Shown here: positions 9,901 to 18,753 of the stretch, in pieces
Layout of the letters: each line of letters starts with the position of its first letter
How positions within the stretch are numbered: the stretch's first letter is position 1
NCBI RefSeq assembly: GCF_014203755.1
Contig: NZ_JACHJS010000001.1
Span: 620,001-684,000 of the forward strand
Length of the DNA stretch: 64,000 nucleotides
Reading direction: 5' to 3'
Origin: Saccharothrix violaceirubra
GTDB taxonomy: Bacteria; Actinomycetota; Actinomycetes; Mycobacteriales; Pseudonocardiaceae
Program-made: the position numbers and the translations under genes
The notes under the pieces: model-generated
Seen by the model: the letters and a program-made list of their open reading frames with translations, nothing else
Database searches by the model: none
Told to the model about the DNA's origin: nothing

Positions 9901-10660
9901 CCGACGGCCGCGCGGTCAGCCGGGCCGCCCGCATCCGCTCCGCGAACAGCACCCGGGCCCGCGCCTCCAGCCGGGCGACCTCTCGTGCCTCCTGCCCGAA
10001 GCCCTTGACCACGCGCACGCCGGTCACGGTCTCCTCGACCTGCTGCGCCACGTCCGCCGCCCGCTGCTGCGCCGACCAGGTCGCCGGGAACAGCGTCAAC
10101 CGGCTGCGACCCGCGACCACCGCGATCGCGGGCAGGACGACCAGCACGACCAGGGTCAGCGTCGGCGACAGCCACAGCATCGCGCCCAGCGAGACCACCG
10201 TGAACACCACGGTGCCGAACGCCAGCGGCGCCATGGACAGCAGGCTCTGCACGAGCTGGAGGTCGGTGATCGACCGCGACACCACCTGCCCGGTGCGCAG
10301 CGCGTCCTGCTTGGGGCCGTCCAGCCGCTGCACCGCGCGGAACACGGCCTGCCGCAGGTCGTGCTGCACCTCCACGGCCAGCCGACCGCCCAGGTAACGC
10401 CGCACGAACGCGGTGCCGAACGTCAGCAGCTCCAGCGCCACCAGGCCCACCGCGAGCCAGGCCAGCCGGTCGGTGCGCCCGGCCACCGAGTCGTCCACCG
10501 CGACCTTGACCAGCAGGGGCGTGACCGCCTGGAAGCCGACGCCGACGACCGCGGCGGCCACGGACAGCACCACGAGCGCGCGGTGCCGCCCGCACGCCCT
10601 GGCGAGCCTGCGTACCCAGCCGTCGGTTCCGGTCACGCGCTCCACACTAAGCACGGGCAC
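6920..10660 (-). CDS. fused double ABC exporter (TMD-NBD-TMD-NBD)
   Basis: A 1246-residue protein carrying both halves of a type IV (exporter) ABC transporter. The first membrane domain spans about residues 20-320. NBD1 has Walker A GTAGSGKST, signature LSGGQRQRVALARA and Walker B VLVLDDATSAVD. A linker of about 60 residues follows, then a second membrane domain (about 660-960). NBD2 has GETGAGKST, LSAGQRQLVALARA and LLLLDEATAALD. In NBD1 the catalytic glutamate after Walker B is aspartate, so that site is probably degenerate, as in many heterodimeric exporters. Export of drugs or lipids is likely; the substrate is unknown. The GTG start at 10660 is uncertain by a few codons. Confidence 0.9.
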   Translation of the reverse strand: MPVLSVERVTGTDGWVRRLARACGRHRALVVLSVAAAVVGVGFQAVTPLLVKVAVDDSVAGRTDRLAWLAVGLVALELLTFGTAFVRRYLGGRLAVEVQHDLRQAVFRAVQRLDGPKQDALRTGQVVSRSITDLQLVQSLLSMAPLAFGTVVFTVVSLGAMLWLSPTLTLVVLVVLPAIAVVAGRSRLTLFPATWSAQQRAADVAQQVEETVTGVRVVKGFGQEAREVARLEARARVLFAERMRAARLTARPSATLAALPYLGQVGMLLLGGYLVLHGQVTLGTFLAFASYVAALVGPTRLLSNLTVTAQLARAGVERVYELVDSQPDVVDGGRELPDGALAVALDGVGFGYTRSEPVLSDVTLRVAAGETLAIVGTAGSGKSTVSLLLPRFYDVHAGSVSVGGVDVRELRLGSLRRAVGVVFEEAFLFSDTVRANIAYGVPDATDEQVEAAARAAEAHGFISALANGYDTVVGERGLTLSGGQRQRVALARALLSDPRVLVLDDATSAVDTATEAAIHRTLAAVTASRTTVLIAHRRSSLALADRIAVLDAGRVVDVGTDAELHARCALYRDLLAGPGEAIEQVDRRAGVPLEPGPDGYTPELWPESEEDELAVRAANRAVRTARPSRGHRGGGGTTALVGATPPTPELLARIHALPAAADEPELRGEDPRAPDPGFRLWTLLRPVRLAMLAVGALLLVDSALAIGLPNLVRLGVDRGVVGGEPGWLWAASLGGLLLVVAGWLSSAAGTVVTSRVGERLLYLLRVRSYAHLQRLGLDYYEREAAGRIMTRMTTDVDALSTFLQTGLTTFVISFLTVGGIAVALVVTDLKLALVALAVLPPLIIATAVFQRLSSRTYAEAREKVSAVNADLQENVSGLRVSQAYAREDRSAAAFAERSDEYRRTRIRAQRYIATYFPFLALLSGVAQAGVLVVGAYRVAVGDLSPGVLLAFVLYLGLFFAPLFQLSGVFDGYQQARVGLSRIGELLRTPTSVPPAADPVSVTSLRGEVELCGVTFVYPGTSVPALDAVSLHVRAGETVALVGETGAGKSTLVKLIARYYDVTDGRILVDGTDIRQYDLGELRARLGVVPQEAHLFGGDVAENIAYAEPDASRSAIESAAREVGALPVVAALPSAFGQQVGERGQNLSAGQRQLVALARAELVSPDLLLLDEATAALDPATEAAVLAAGGRLAASRTTFVVAHRLATAARADRIVVLSGGRIVEVGSHSALLAAGGVYASLWAHGIS

Positions 10661-10680
10661 CGACAGTCCCGGACGCAGGT

Positions 10681-10710
10681 GGGGCCGCCTTCCCGGAGGA
10701 AAGCGGCCCC
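10681..10710 (-). terminator. intrinsic terminator of the ABC-2 operon
   Basis: An inverted repeat of 12 bp with one mismatch (10681-10693 with 10698-10710) lies 21 bp past the stop of the ABC-2 permease gene and just upstream of the exporter gene. It probably separates the two transcription units. Confidence 0.7.
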
Positions 10711-10731
10711 GCCGAGGCGAAGATCACCCGA

Positions 10732-11604
10732 TCACGTGATGTCCTTGCGCTGCGTCGACAGCCAGCCGAACACGAAGAACAACGCCGTCCACGCGAGGAA
10801 GATCAACCCGCTGAGCCACCACTCGTGCGCGCCGAGCCCGCCCGCGAGCGCGCGCATGACGTCCTCGAGTTCGTCGGGCACCACGCCCGCGTCGGCCAGG
10901 AACAGCGACGCGGCCACCGAGCCGGTCAGGCCGTTCACCGCGCCGTTGGGCAGGAACCCGATCACGTCGGACGCCTCGTTCGCGGTCAGCACGAGCTGGA
11001 TGCCGTTCTCGATCACCAGCATGTACATGACCAGCACGACGGTCGTCGCGACCACGCTGTTGAGCAGCGCGCCGACACCGACGCCGAACATGGTCATCAG
11101 GATCGACGAGAGCAGGCCGACGCCGACCATGGCCAGCCAGCCGGCCGCGTCGGGCAGCGTGTTCGCGGGTGCGGTGAGCGCGATGCCGATGCTCATCGCG
11201 GCGACGATCGCGATGCCGTAGAGCGCGCCCCACGCCACGTAGACGATCATCTTCGCGGACAGGGAACTCACCCGGTTCGGCGCGGTGAGGAACGTCGTGG
11301 TGATCGTCTTGCGGTTGATCTCGTTCGCGATCGCCAGCCCGCCGAAGATCATCGGGAAGATCGTGGCGATGTTGATGGCGCGCGCCATGCCGAACAGCGA
11401 CACCTGCCACTGGTCGGGCGAGAGGCCGAACGCCGTGGTCAGCTCCTCGACGTCGCTGCTCTGGACGGCCTCCATGAGACCTTCGCCGATCAGACCGGCG
11501 CCCAGGCCCCAGCCCAGGGCCACGAGCACGGTCGGGATCAGCAGGCCCCACCACAGACCGGTGGTCAGGATCTTGCGGAACTCGGACTTGATCAGATTGC
11601 CCAT
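10732..11604 (-). CDS. ABC-2 type transporter permease
   Basis: A 290-residue integral membrane protein with about six hydrophobic helices. It begins MGNLIKSEFRKILTTGLWWG, typical of ABC-2 permeases that interact with a separate ATPase, and contains the characteristic NEINRKTITTTFLTAPNR loop after helix 2. It partners the ATPase encoded immediately upstream; the ATPase stop (11604-11606) overlaps the ATG at 11604 as TGATG, and a GTG at 11607 is an alternative start. Export is likely; the substrate is unknown. Confidence 0.85.
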   Translation of the reverse strand: MGNLIKSEFRKILTTGLWWGLLIPTVLVALGWGLGAGLIGEGLMEAVQSSDVEELTTAFGLSPDQWQVSLFGMARAINIATIFPMIFGGLAIANEINRKTITTTFLTAPNRVSSLSAKMIVYVAWGALYGIAIVAAMSIGIALTAPANTLPDAAGWLAMVGVGLLSSILMTMFGVGVGALLNSVVATTVVLVMYMLVIENGIQLVLTANEASDVIGFLPNGAVNGLTGSVAASLFLADAGVVPDELEDVMRALAGGLGAHEWWLSGLIFLAWTALFFVFGWLSTQRKDIT

Positions 11605-13178
11605 CACGCACCGCCCCCGAGGCCGCCCTGGTTCCGCTGTCCGCCCGGCTGTCCGTCCGGCGGTGGTGCCTCACCCGGCGGCACGACCGGATCGGGTGCC
11701 GTCCGGTCCGATGCCGGGTCGCCCGGCCGGTCCCCGGCCTGCTCCGCCGTCGGGAAACCCGACTGGTCGGGCGTGACCGCCCCGGACCGGTCGACGACCT
11801 GCGTCGGGTGCCCGGCCTGGTCCGACGAGGGGAAGCCCGGCTGCTCGGGCGTGACCGGTCGGGTGTACCCGGACTGCTCGACGGCCTGCGTCGGCTGCTC
11901 GGGCGTGACCGGTCGGGTGTAGCCGGACTGGTCGGGGGCCGTCGGCGCGTAGCCGGACGGGCCGGGCGCCCCGTACCCCGACTGGTCGGGCGCCGGGAAG
12001 CCCGGCTGCGCGTTCCCCGACGGGAGCGGGGGCGGCGCGTAGCCGGTCTGCCGGGCGTACCCGGACTGGTCCGGCGGCGGGAAACCGGGCTGCGGCGGCG
12101 CGTAGCCACCCGGCGGGGGCGCGTACCCGGACTGGTCCGGTGCCGGGAACCCCGGCTGGGCGTACCCCGGCGGCGGCGCGTACCCCGGCGGCACCTGGCC
12201 CTGCGGCGCATAACCTGCCGGTGCCGCGTAGTGCGGCCCCGGCGGCGGCTGCTGCCCGTACGGGCCCTGGCCCGTGTACTGGCCGTTGGTGAGCTGGAAG
12301 AAGAGCTGCTCGAGGTCGACCTTCTCCTCCTGGATGCCGTAGATCGACACCCCGGCCTGCAACGCCACGTCCGCGATCCGCTTGGCGTCGCCGCCCACGA
12401 CCGCGATCCGCCCGTCCGGCGCCTGCTCCAGGTTCGTGATCCCGGCCTCCTGCAACGCCTTGACCAGCGCGGGAATGTCCGAGGGCTGCACGAGCACCCG
12501 GCCTTCACGCCCGGCGCGCAGGTTCTCCAGCGGCCCGTAGAACATGGTCTGGCCGCGGCTGACGATCACCACCTGGTCGACGGTCTGCTCGACCTCGGCC
12601 AGCAGGTGACTGGAGATCAGCACGGTCCGGCCGCTGCGCGCGTACGACTGGAGGAACTGGCGCAGCCACGCGATGCCCTCCGGGTCGAGGCCGTTGGCCG
12701 GCTCGTCGAGCACGAGGATCTGCGGGTCGCCGAGCAGCGCGGTCGCCAGCGCGAGCCGCTGCTTCATGCCCAGCGAGAACCCGCCCGCCCGACGGTCGGC
12801 CGCCGCGCCGAGCCCGACGAGTTCGAGCACCCGGTCGGCCTGCTGGTCGGGCACGCCGATGGCCGCCGCGTACACCCGCAGGTGGTTGCGGGCCGTGCGC
12901 CGGGGGTGGAACCCCTGGGCCTCGAGCACCGCGCCGACGACCCGTGCCGGGTTGCCGAGCTGGTGGAACGGCCGACCGTTGATCAGACCGACCCCGGAGG
13001 TCGGCGTCACGAGCCCGAGCAGCATGCGCAGGGTCGTGGTTTTGCCCGCGCCGTTGGGGCCGAGGAAGCCGGTCACCGTCCCGGGTTCGACCGTGAAGCT
13101 GAGATTCTGCACCGCTGCGACCGGACCGAACTGCTTGGTCAGGTTCTGCACCACGATGCGGCCAGTGCCGTCGTGCAC
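11604..13178 (-). CDS. ABC transporter ATPase with long Pro/Gly/Tyr-rich tail
   Basis: A 524-residue protein. Residues 1-300 form a standard ABC-2 ATPase: Walker A GPNGAGKTT, signature FSLGMKQRLALATALL, Walker B ILVLDEPANGLDPEG. The last 200 or so residues are low-complexity, built from repeats of the type DQSGYAPP and QPGFPAPDQSGY drifting to TRPVTPEQ, with no predicted fold. Such a tail is unusual for this family. GTG 13178 is preferred because GGGAGGGA sits eight bases upstream; an ATG at 13211 is possible. It forms an operon with the overlapping permease gene. Confidence 0.85.
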   Translation of the reverse strand: MHDGTGRIVVQNLTKQFGPVAAVQNLSFTVEPGTVTGFLGPNGAGKTTTLRMLLGLVTPTSGVGLINGRPFHQLGNPARVVGAVLEAQGFHPRRTARNHLRVYAAAIGVPDQQADRVLELVGLGAAADRRAGGFSLGMKQRLALATALLGDPQILVLDEPANGLDPEGIAWLRQFLQSYARSGRTVLISSHLLAEVEQTVDQVVIVSRGQTMFYGPLENLRAGREGRVLVQPSDIPALVKALQEAGITNLEQAPDGRIAVVGGDAKRIADVALQAGVSIYGIQEEKVDLEQLFFQLTNGQYTGQGPYGQQPPPGPHYAAPAGYAPQGQVPPGYAPPPGYAQPGFPAPDQSGYAPPPGGYAPPQPGFPPPDQSGYARQTGYAPPPLPSGNAQPGFPAPDQSGYGAPGPSGYAPTAPDQSGYTRPVTPEQPTQAVEQSGYTRPVTPEQPGFPSSDQAGHPTQVVDRSGAVTPDQSGFPTAEQAGDRPGDPASDRTAPDPVVPPGEAPPPDGQPGGQRNQGGLGGGA

Positions 13179-13226
13179 GCGTCCCTCCCGAATGCTCCTA
13201 CCGGGCGTCATCCTGCCCTAGGAGGA

Positions 13227-13601
13227 TCATTCAGGTAGCGAATGGCGTGGTTTCGTGTCCACTTCCGTGCGACTTTGTGCCGGTATGCGGGTGAACGGGT
13301 TGCGCAACGGGCGCCTCCGCTCACGATGCGTCTCGCCCTCGCCGATGAGGTGGCGGTGCGCGGTCGTCCACACGCGGCACGGCCAGCGCCGGTTGCGCAG
13401 GACGCCCTGGCAGGAGTCGCAGCGGCCGTCGGGGTCGGGCTGGTGCAGGCTGAGCAGTAGGCGCCAGCCGTCGGCCAGCCGGTTGATGCCGGTGCGGGCC
13501 AGCGGCACCAGCGACTCGGCCTCGTCGTGCGCCACGGCCTGGTCGAGCTGGGCCAGTCGGCGCAGGACGGCGTCGCGCAGGGTCTCGTCCACGCCTTTCA
13601 C
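13227..13601 (-). CDS. conserved actinobacterial protein with CxxC motif
   Basis: A 124-residue protein with a helical first half (ETLRDAVLRRLAQLDQAVAH) and a central RCDSCQGV...RRWPCRVWTTAHRHLIGE segment, a pattern seen in uncharacterised Pseudonocardiaceae and Streptomyces proteins next to a short companion gene. The three cysteines (two in CxxC, one 12 residues on) could bind a metal. GTG 13601 overlaps the upstream stop as ATGTGA, so the pair is coupled. The function is unknown. Confidence 0.65.
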   Translation of the reverse strand: MKGVDETLRDAVLRRLAQLDQAVAHDEAESLVPLARTGINRLADGWRLLLSLHQPDPDGRCDSCQGVLRNRRWPCRVWTTAHRHLIGEGETHRERRRPLRNPFTRIPAQSRTEVDTKPRHSLPE

Positions 13602-13780
13602 ATCCGCCTCGCGGCCTGGCCGAGCAGCGCCCGGAGCCTTCGGGTCTGCGTGACGGACATCACGGCGGACTCGCCGGGTGGTGCGACCAGCAGCACCCGG
13701 TCGTCCGCGACGAGGACGGTCATCGACCGGTCGCGCCCGAACGGGTCGTGACAGTCGATCCAACCGTGCGGTTGTGCCAT
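13598..13780 (-). CDS. small conserved protein, unknown function
   Basis: A 60-residue protein containing WIDCHDPFGRDRSMTVLVAD, then DRVLLVAPPGESAVMSVTQTRRLRALL. The layout suggests a short beta-rich domain ending in a helix, comparable to small 'hypothetical' proteins common in actinomycetes. It ends in ATG-TGA, overlapping the GTG of the following gene, so the two form a two-gene operon. Confidence 0.6.
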   Translation of the reverse strand: MAQPHGWIDCHDPFGRDRSMTVLVADDRVLLVAPPGESAVMSVTQTRRLRALLGQAARRM

Positions 13781-13874
13781 GAGTGCTCCGATCCGAGGTG
13801 GTCAGGGGCTCACGCGGGGCGACCGGTCCGCCGCGCTGCGTAGCCGTCGGGTCCTGTGTCCCACCATCGGCCGG

Positions 13875-13991
13875 ATGGACGTCGTGACTTACCCGTTACC
13901 CGCTGAATTCACTCGTTTGCTTGAGTCCGATACCGAAGCGCCGGTGAAGAAACCCGCACGGCACTGGGCACCGCACCCCCGGCGACGCTAG
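13875..13991 (+). CDS. possible small ORF
   Basis: A 38-codon frame starting at ATG 13875 (MDVVTYPLPAEFTRLLESD...) and ending in a basic stretch. It has no clear ribosome binding site and no recognised family. Support comes only from the strong hairpin with a T-tract that follows at 14002-14052, implying a plus-strand transcript ends there. It may instead be part of a non-coding RNA. Confidence 0.25.
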   Translation: MDVVTYPLPAEFTRLLESDTEAPVKKPARHWAPHPRRR

Positions 13992-14001
13992 GATGGGCTG
14001 C

Positions 14002-14052
14002 GCGGCCCGCTCCCAGTGACCCCCAGGCTGGTTGAGCGGGTCGCCTCTTTTT
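14002..14052 (+). terminator. strong T-tailed hairpin (terminator or small-RNA 3' end)
   Basis: An 11-bp stem (14002-14012 with 14034-14044, one G-T pair), extended inside by CCAG/CTGG around a C-rich loop, is followed directly by TCTTTTT. This is the clearest canonical intrinsic terminator in the window and points along the plus strand, although no well-supported plus-strand gene precedes it. Confidence 0.7.
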
Positions 14053-14067
14053 GCCCGGAAACGCCGA

Positions 14068-14096
14068 AGGGCGCCCACCGGTCGGGTGGACGCCCT
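14068..14096 (-). terminator. intrinsic terminator of ald
   Basis: A 12-bp stem with one mismatch (14068-14079 with 14085-14096) and a five-base loop lies 13 bp past the ald stop codon. Confidence 0.75.
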
Positions 14097-14109
14097 GGTG
14101 CGGCGGCGA

Positions 14110-15216
14110 TCACGCTTCGTAAGCGGTGAACTCCAGGTCGTGCGCCTGCGCGACGGGCTCGTTGGTGAGCAGCCCCTCGTGCGCGTTCAGGCCGAGCGCG
14201 AGCGAGCGGTCCGCCCGCAGCGCGGTCTGCCAGCCCTTGTCCGCCAACGCCACCGCGTAGGGCAGCGTCACGTTGGTCAGCGCGTACGTCGACGTGCGCG
14301 GCACGGCGCCGGGCATGTTGGCCACGCAGTAGAAGACCGAGTCGTGCACGGCGTAGGTCGGGTCGGCGTGCGTGGTCGGCCGGGAGTCGGCGAAGCAGCC
14401 GCCCTGGTCGATCGCGATGTCGACGAGCACGGTGCCCGGCTTGAGCTGCGACACCAGCTCGTTGCTCACGAGCTTGGGCGCCTTGGCGCCGGGGACCAGC
14501 ACGGCGCCGATGACCAGGTCGGCGTCGCGCACGGCCTGCTCGATCGAGTACGAGTTGGACGTGACGGTGCGCAGCCGGCCCTGGAAGAGCGCGTCGATGT
14601 GGCGCAGCCGGTCGACGTTGGTGTCCAGGATCTCGACGTCGGCGCCGAGGCCGACGGCGATGGTCGCGGCGTTGAGGCCCGCGACGCCGCCGCCGATGAC
14701 GACCACGCGCGCCGGGTGCACGCCGGGCACGCCGCCGGGCAGCACGCCGCGCCCGCCGGACGGCTTCATCAGGGCGAACGCGCCGACCTGGGGCGCGAGC
14801 CGGCCCGCGACCTCGGACATCGGGGCGAGCAGCGGCAGCGCGCCGTTGGGCGTCTGCACGGTCTCGTAGGCGACGGCCGTGGTGCCGGAGTCGATCAGCG
14901 CCTTGGTCAGCGGCAGGTCGGCGGCGAGGTGCAGGTACGTGAACAGCACCTGGCCCTTGCGCAGCCGCGGGTACTCGACCGCGATCGGCTCCTTGACCTT
15001 GAGCACGAGGTCGCCCTCGGCCCAGACGTCGTCGGCGGACGCCAGGACCTTGGCACCGGCGGCGACGTACTCCTCGTCGGTGATCGCCGAACCGAGGCCG
15101 GCGCCGGCCTCGACGAACACCTCGTGACCGCGGTTGGTCAGCTCGTGCGTGCCCGCGGGGGTCAGCGCGACGCGGTACTCGTGGTTCTTGATCTCGCGGG
15201 GTACAGAGATCCGCAC
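14110..15216 (-). CDS. ald: alanine dehydrogenase
   Basis: A 368-residue NAD-dependent enzyme interconverting L-alanine and pyruvate plus ammonia. It starts MRISVPREIKNHEYRVALTP, has the catalytic-lysine segment VLKVKEP, the catalytic-histidine region FTYLHLAAD, the Rossmann motif GGGVAGLNAA near 168-177 and the conserved VDIAIDQGGC. The length is close to the usual 371. GTG 15216 is chosen because AAGGAG lies seven bases upstream; longer forms add an unrelated leader. It is transcribed divergently from the glycine riboswitch operon and shares pyruvate/amino-nitrogen chemistry with it. Confidence 0.95.
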   Translation of the reverse strand: MRISVPREIKNHEYRVALTPAGTHELTNRGHEVFVEAGAGLGSAITDEEYVAAGAKVLASADDVWAEGDLVLKVKEPIAVEYPRLRKGQVLFTYLHLAADLPLTKALIDSGTTAVAYETVQTPNGALPLLAPMSEVAGRLAPQVGAFALMKPSGGRGVLPGGVPGVHPARVVVIGGGVAGLNAATIAVGLGADVEILDTNVDRLRHIDALFQGRLRTVTSNSYSIEQAVRDADLVIGAVLVPGAKAPKLVSNELVSQLKPGTVLVDIAIDQGGCFADSRPTTHADPTYAVHDSVFYCVANMPGAVPRTSTYALTNVTLPYAVALADKGWQTALRADRSLALGLNAHEGLLTNEPVAQAHDLEFTAYEA

Positions 15217-15422
15217 GGTGGGCTCCTTCGGCGACAGTCGGTACGCCAAAGGTCGGATACCCGGCTCGAACTGTCATCGTGCCGCGAGCACGAACGCCGG
15301 CCCTCCGGTTTGTGGCGATCGGACAACGGCCGACGTCCGTTGACACTTGTCGTGACGGGCACCTAGCGTGGCGACACCCAACTGAATACCGGCCGCGATG
15401 CCGTCATGCAGGCATCAGAACC

Positions 15423-15600
15423 CGCGCGGGAGAGTCCTCGGCACGCGCCGGGGCGCCGAAGGAGCAAGCACCCCGCACACTCTCAGGCAGCGAGAACCGC
15501 TCGGGCGAGGCGACTCTGGAAAGCGTGCGACACGCGCGCACCCACGGTGCAAGCCGCGACGAAGCGGTGAAGCTCTCAGGTCCCAGGACAGAGCAGGGGA
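15423..15600 (+). promoter_or_regulatory. tandem glycine riboswitch
   Basis: Two consecutive glycine aptamers. Aptamer 1 (about 15426-15489) shows GGGAGAGT, then GCCGAAGGAGCAA and closes with ACTCTCAGGCA. Aptamer 2 (about 15505-15600) shows GACTCTGGAAAG, a GGTGCAAGC core, then GCTCTCAGGT and CCAGGACAGAG. These are the conserved glycine-binding elements. It lies 30 bases upstream of gcvH, so it very probably switches on gcvH-sdaA when glycine is abundant. Confidence 0.93.
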
Positions 15601-15629
15601 CCCGACCTCGGACACCTTGGAGCGCTGCC

Positions 15630-16010
15630 GTGACCTACCCGGAACATCTGCTTTACACCGAAGAACACGAGTGGGTCGACTGGAAGCCGGGTACCCGGGA
15701 TCCCGTGTCGGTAGGCATCACGTCGTACGCCGCGTCCTCGCTCGGCGACATCGTGTTCGTCCAGCTCCCGGACCCGGGCACCGTCGTGAAGGCGGGCGAG
15801 GTGTGCGGCGAGCTGGAGTCCACCAAGTCGGTGAGCGACCTGTTCGCGCCGGTCGCCGGTCGGGTCGTCGAGGTGAACACGGCCGTGGTCGACGACCCCG
15901 CGCGGATCAACAACGACCCGTACGGCGAGGGTTGGCTGTTCAAGGTCGAGGTCACCGCTGCCGAGGGCCTGCTGACCGCCGCGAAGTACGCGGATTTCAC
16001 CCGGGAATGA
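15630..16010 (+). CDS. gcvH: glycine cleavage system H protein
   Basis: A 126-residue lipoyl carrier protein of the glycine cleavage system. It shows YTEEHEWV near the start, GITSYAASSLGDIVFVQLP, and the lipoylation lysine in GELESTKSVSDL (about residue 69). GTG 15630 follows TTGGAGC at proper spacing. The genes for the T, P and L proteins are not in this window. It is cotranscribed with sdaA (six bases apart) behind the glycine riboswitch. Confidence 0.95.
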   Translation: MTYPEHLLYTEEHEWVDWKPGTRDPVSVGITSYAASSLGDIVFVQLPDPGTVVKAGEVCGELESTKSVSDLFAPVAGRVVEVNTAVVDDPARINNDPYGEGWLFKVEVTAAEGLLTAAKYADFTRE

Positions 16011-16016
16011 CCCGCC

Positions 16017-17375
<1,359 letters not shown>

Positions 17376-17376
17376 A

Positions 17377-17412
17377 GTCCGGGCGCCGACCCGATCGGGT
17401 CGGCGCCCGGAC
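17377..17412. terminator. bidirectional terminator, perfect 16-bp stem
   Basis: A perfect inverted repeat (17377-17392 with 17397-17412), loop GATC, lies between the convergent sdaA stop (17375) and the stop of the next minus-strand gene (17418). Confidence 0.9.
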
Positions 17413-17417
17413 CCGCG

Positions 17418-18158
17418 TCACACCTGGCCGGAGAAGACCGCTTTGTCGGCGTTGAAGCCGGGCTGGAGCGTGATCTCCAGCTTTCCGGTCTGCGGGCTGA
17501 CCGAGTAGGCCACGTCGTAGGTGAACGAGCTGCCCGGTGCGACGGACTGCGTCTCGACGCCGCCGCCGCAGCCGCCGTCGGGGGAGTCCTGGATCAGGTC
17601 GGCCTTGCGGTTGTCGAACTTGCCGTCGCCGCCGACGCGGGTCAGCACGGCCGCGTCGAACGGCCGGTCGGTGCCGTTGGTGACCGTGATGGTGACCTTG
17701 ACCGCGCGGTTGATCTTGCGCGGCACGGCGAACGTGCCGGTCGTGCACACGGTCGGCGTGGCGATCTCGGCGACCAGGCCGTCCTTCCACTTGAACCGCT
17801 GGTTCCAGGTCAGCCCGTCGGGCGCGGCCGACGGGCTCGCGGTCGCGCCGCCGCCGACCGTGGCCACGTCGGTCGAGCCGGTGCGCACGACGACCGTGGA
17901 CGCGATCGCGAGCACGCTGAGCACCACGCCGACCGTCGCGAGCAGCTTGCGTCCGCCGAACAGCGCGATGACACCGAGCACCACGCCGACGCCCGCGACG
18001 ATCGCGGTGATCCGGTTGATGCCGAGCACCGGCGAGCACGCCAGTCCGACGACGCCCAGGGCGATCGACGGCCACGCGAGCACGCCGAACCAGACCGTCC
18101 CGACCGGGTCCTCCGACGCGGGTCTGCGCGGTGCCTCGGGCGATCGGACATCGGACAT
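17418..18158 (-). CDS. membrane-anchored protein with DUF4352-like domain
   Basis: A 246-residue protein. Three hydrophobic segments in residues 24-95 resemble DUF4190 membrane modules; then a Ser/Ala linker and an exported beta-rich domain (about 120-246) with RAVKVTITVTNGTDRPFDAA and APGSSFTYDVAYSV, the pattern of DUF4352 'telokin-like' domains. Cysteines at about 137 and 196 could pair. ATG 18158 is preceded by GAGGAG. The role is unknown; such proteins are usually surface-associated. Confidence 0.7.
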   Translation of the reverse strand: MSDVRSPEAPRRPASEDPVGTVWFGVLAWPSIALGVVGLACSPVLGINRITAIVAGVGVVLGVIALFGGRKLLATVGVVLSVLAIASTVVVRTGSTDVATVGGGATASPSAAPDGLTWNQRFKWKDGLVAEIATPTVCTTGTFAVPRKINRAVKVTITVTNGTDRPFDAAVLTRVGGDGKFDNRKADLIQDSPDGGCGGGVETQSVAPGSSFTYDVAYSVSPQTGKLEITLQPGFNADKAVFSGQV

Positions 18159-18258
18159 GCCGGACTCCTCGTGCTCGGTGTACGCGATAGTTCGCGCCTC
18201 GCGAAATGTTCGTTACCGAAGAAGCCGGGCGAATATACTCGATCGGGTGATAACGATG

Positions 18259-18744
18259 TTACGGCAATGCCGACTCGATCGCCTTGATCACCTCGGGCGC
18301 TTCCGGGTCGGTGCGGGGTCGAAAGCGCCCGACAATTTCGCCGTCGGGCGAAACGAGGAACTTCTCGAAGTTCCACTGCACGTCGCCCGCTGTGCCCTCC
18401 TCGTCCGCGTGCGTAGTCAATTCGGCGTACAGCGGATGCCGCCCCGGGCCGTTCACCTCGATTTTCTCGAATAGCGGGAACGAGACGCCGTACGTCGTGG
18501 AACAGAACTCGGCGATCTGTCCGGCGGTACCGGGCTCCTGTCCGGCGAACTGGTTGCACGGGAAACCGACGACCGAGAAGCCCCGTTCGCCGTACTCGCG
18601 CTGGAGCCGTTCGAGCCCGGAGTACTGCGGGGTGAGGCCGCACCGTGACGCGACGTTCACCACCAGCAACGCCTTGCCGCGCAGCGAGCCCAGGCTCGAA
18701 GGTTCGCCGGACAGGGTGGCCACCGGGATGTCGTGGATGCTCAT
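18259..18744 (-). CDS. glutathione peroxidase family thiol peroxidase
   Basis: A 161-residue protein with NVASRCGLTPQYSGL (peroxidatic Cys near 35), GFPCNQFAGQEPG and WNFEKFLVSPDGE. Together these supply the Cys-Gln-Trp triad and a second Cys in FPCNQF. It is the cysteine (not selenocysteine) form; in bacteria these usually depend on thioredoxin rather than glutathione. It starts nine bases past the ABC1 gene stop. A TAGCCT at 18751-18756, containing that stop codon, also sits correctly for a leaderless start. Confidence 0.93.
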   Translation of the reverse strand: MSIHDIPVATLSGEPSSLGSLRGKALLVVNVASRCGLTPQYSGLERLQREYGERGFSVVGFPCNQFAGQEPGTAGQIAEFCSTTYGVSFPLFEKIEVNGPGRHPLYAELTTHADEEGTAGDVQWNFEKFLVSPDGEIVGRFRPRTDPEAPEVIKAIESALP

Positions 18745-18753
18745 GCGCCCAGG

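Noticed and set aside
6836..11221. A 1461-codon plus-strand frame opposite the ABC exporter.
   Set aside because: The product is a Gln/Arg/His/Pro-rich artefact antisense to a well-supported ABC transporter.
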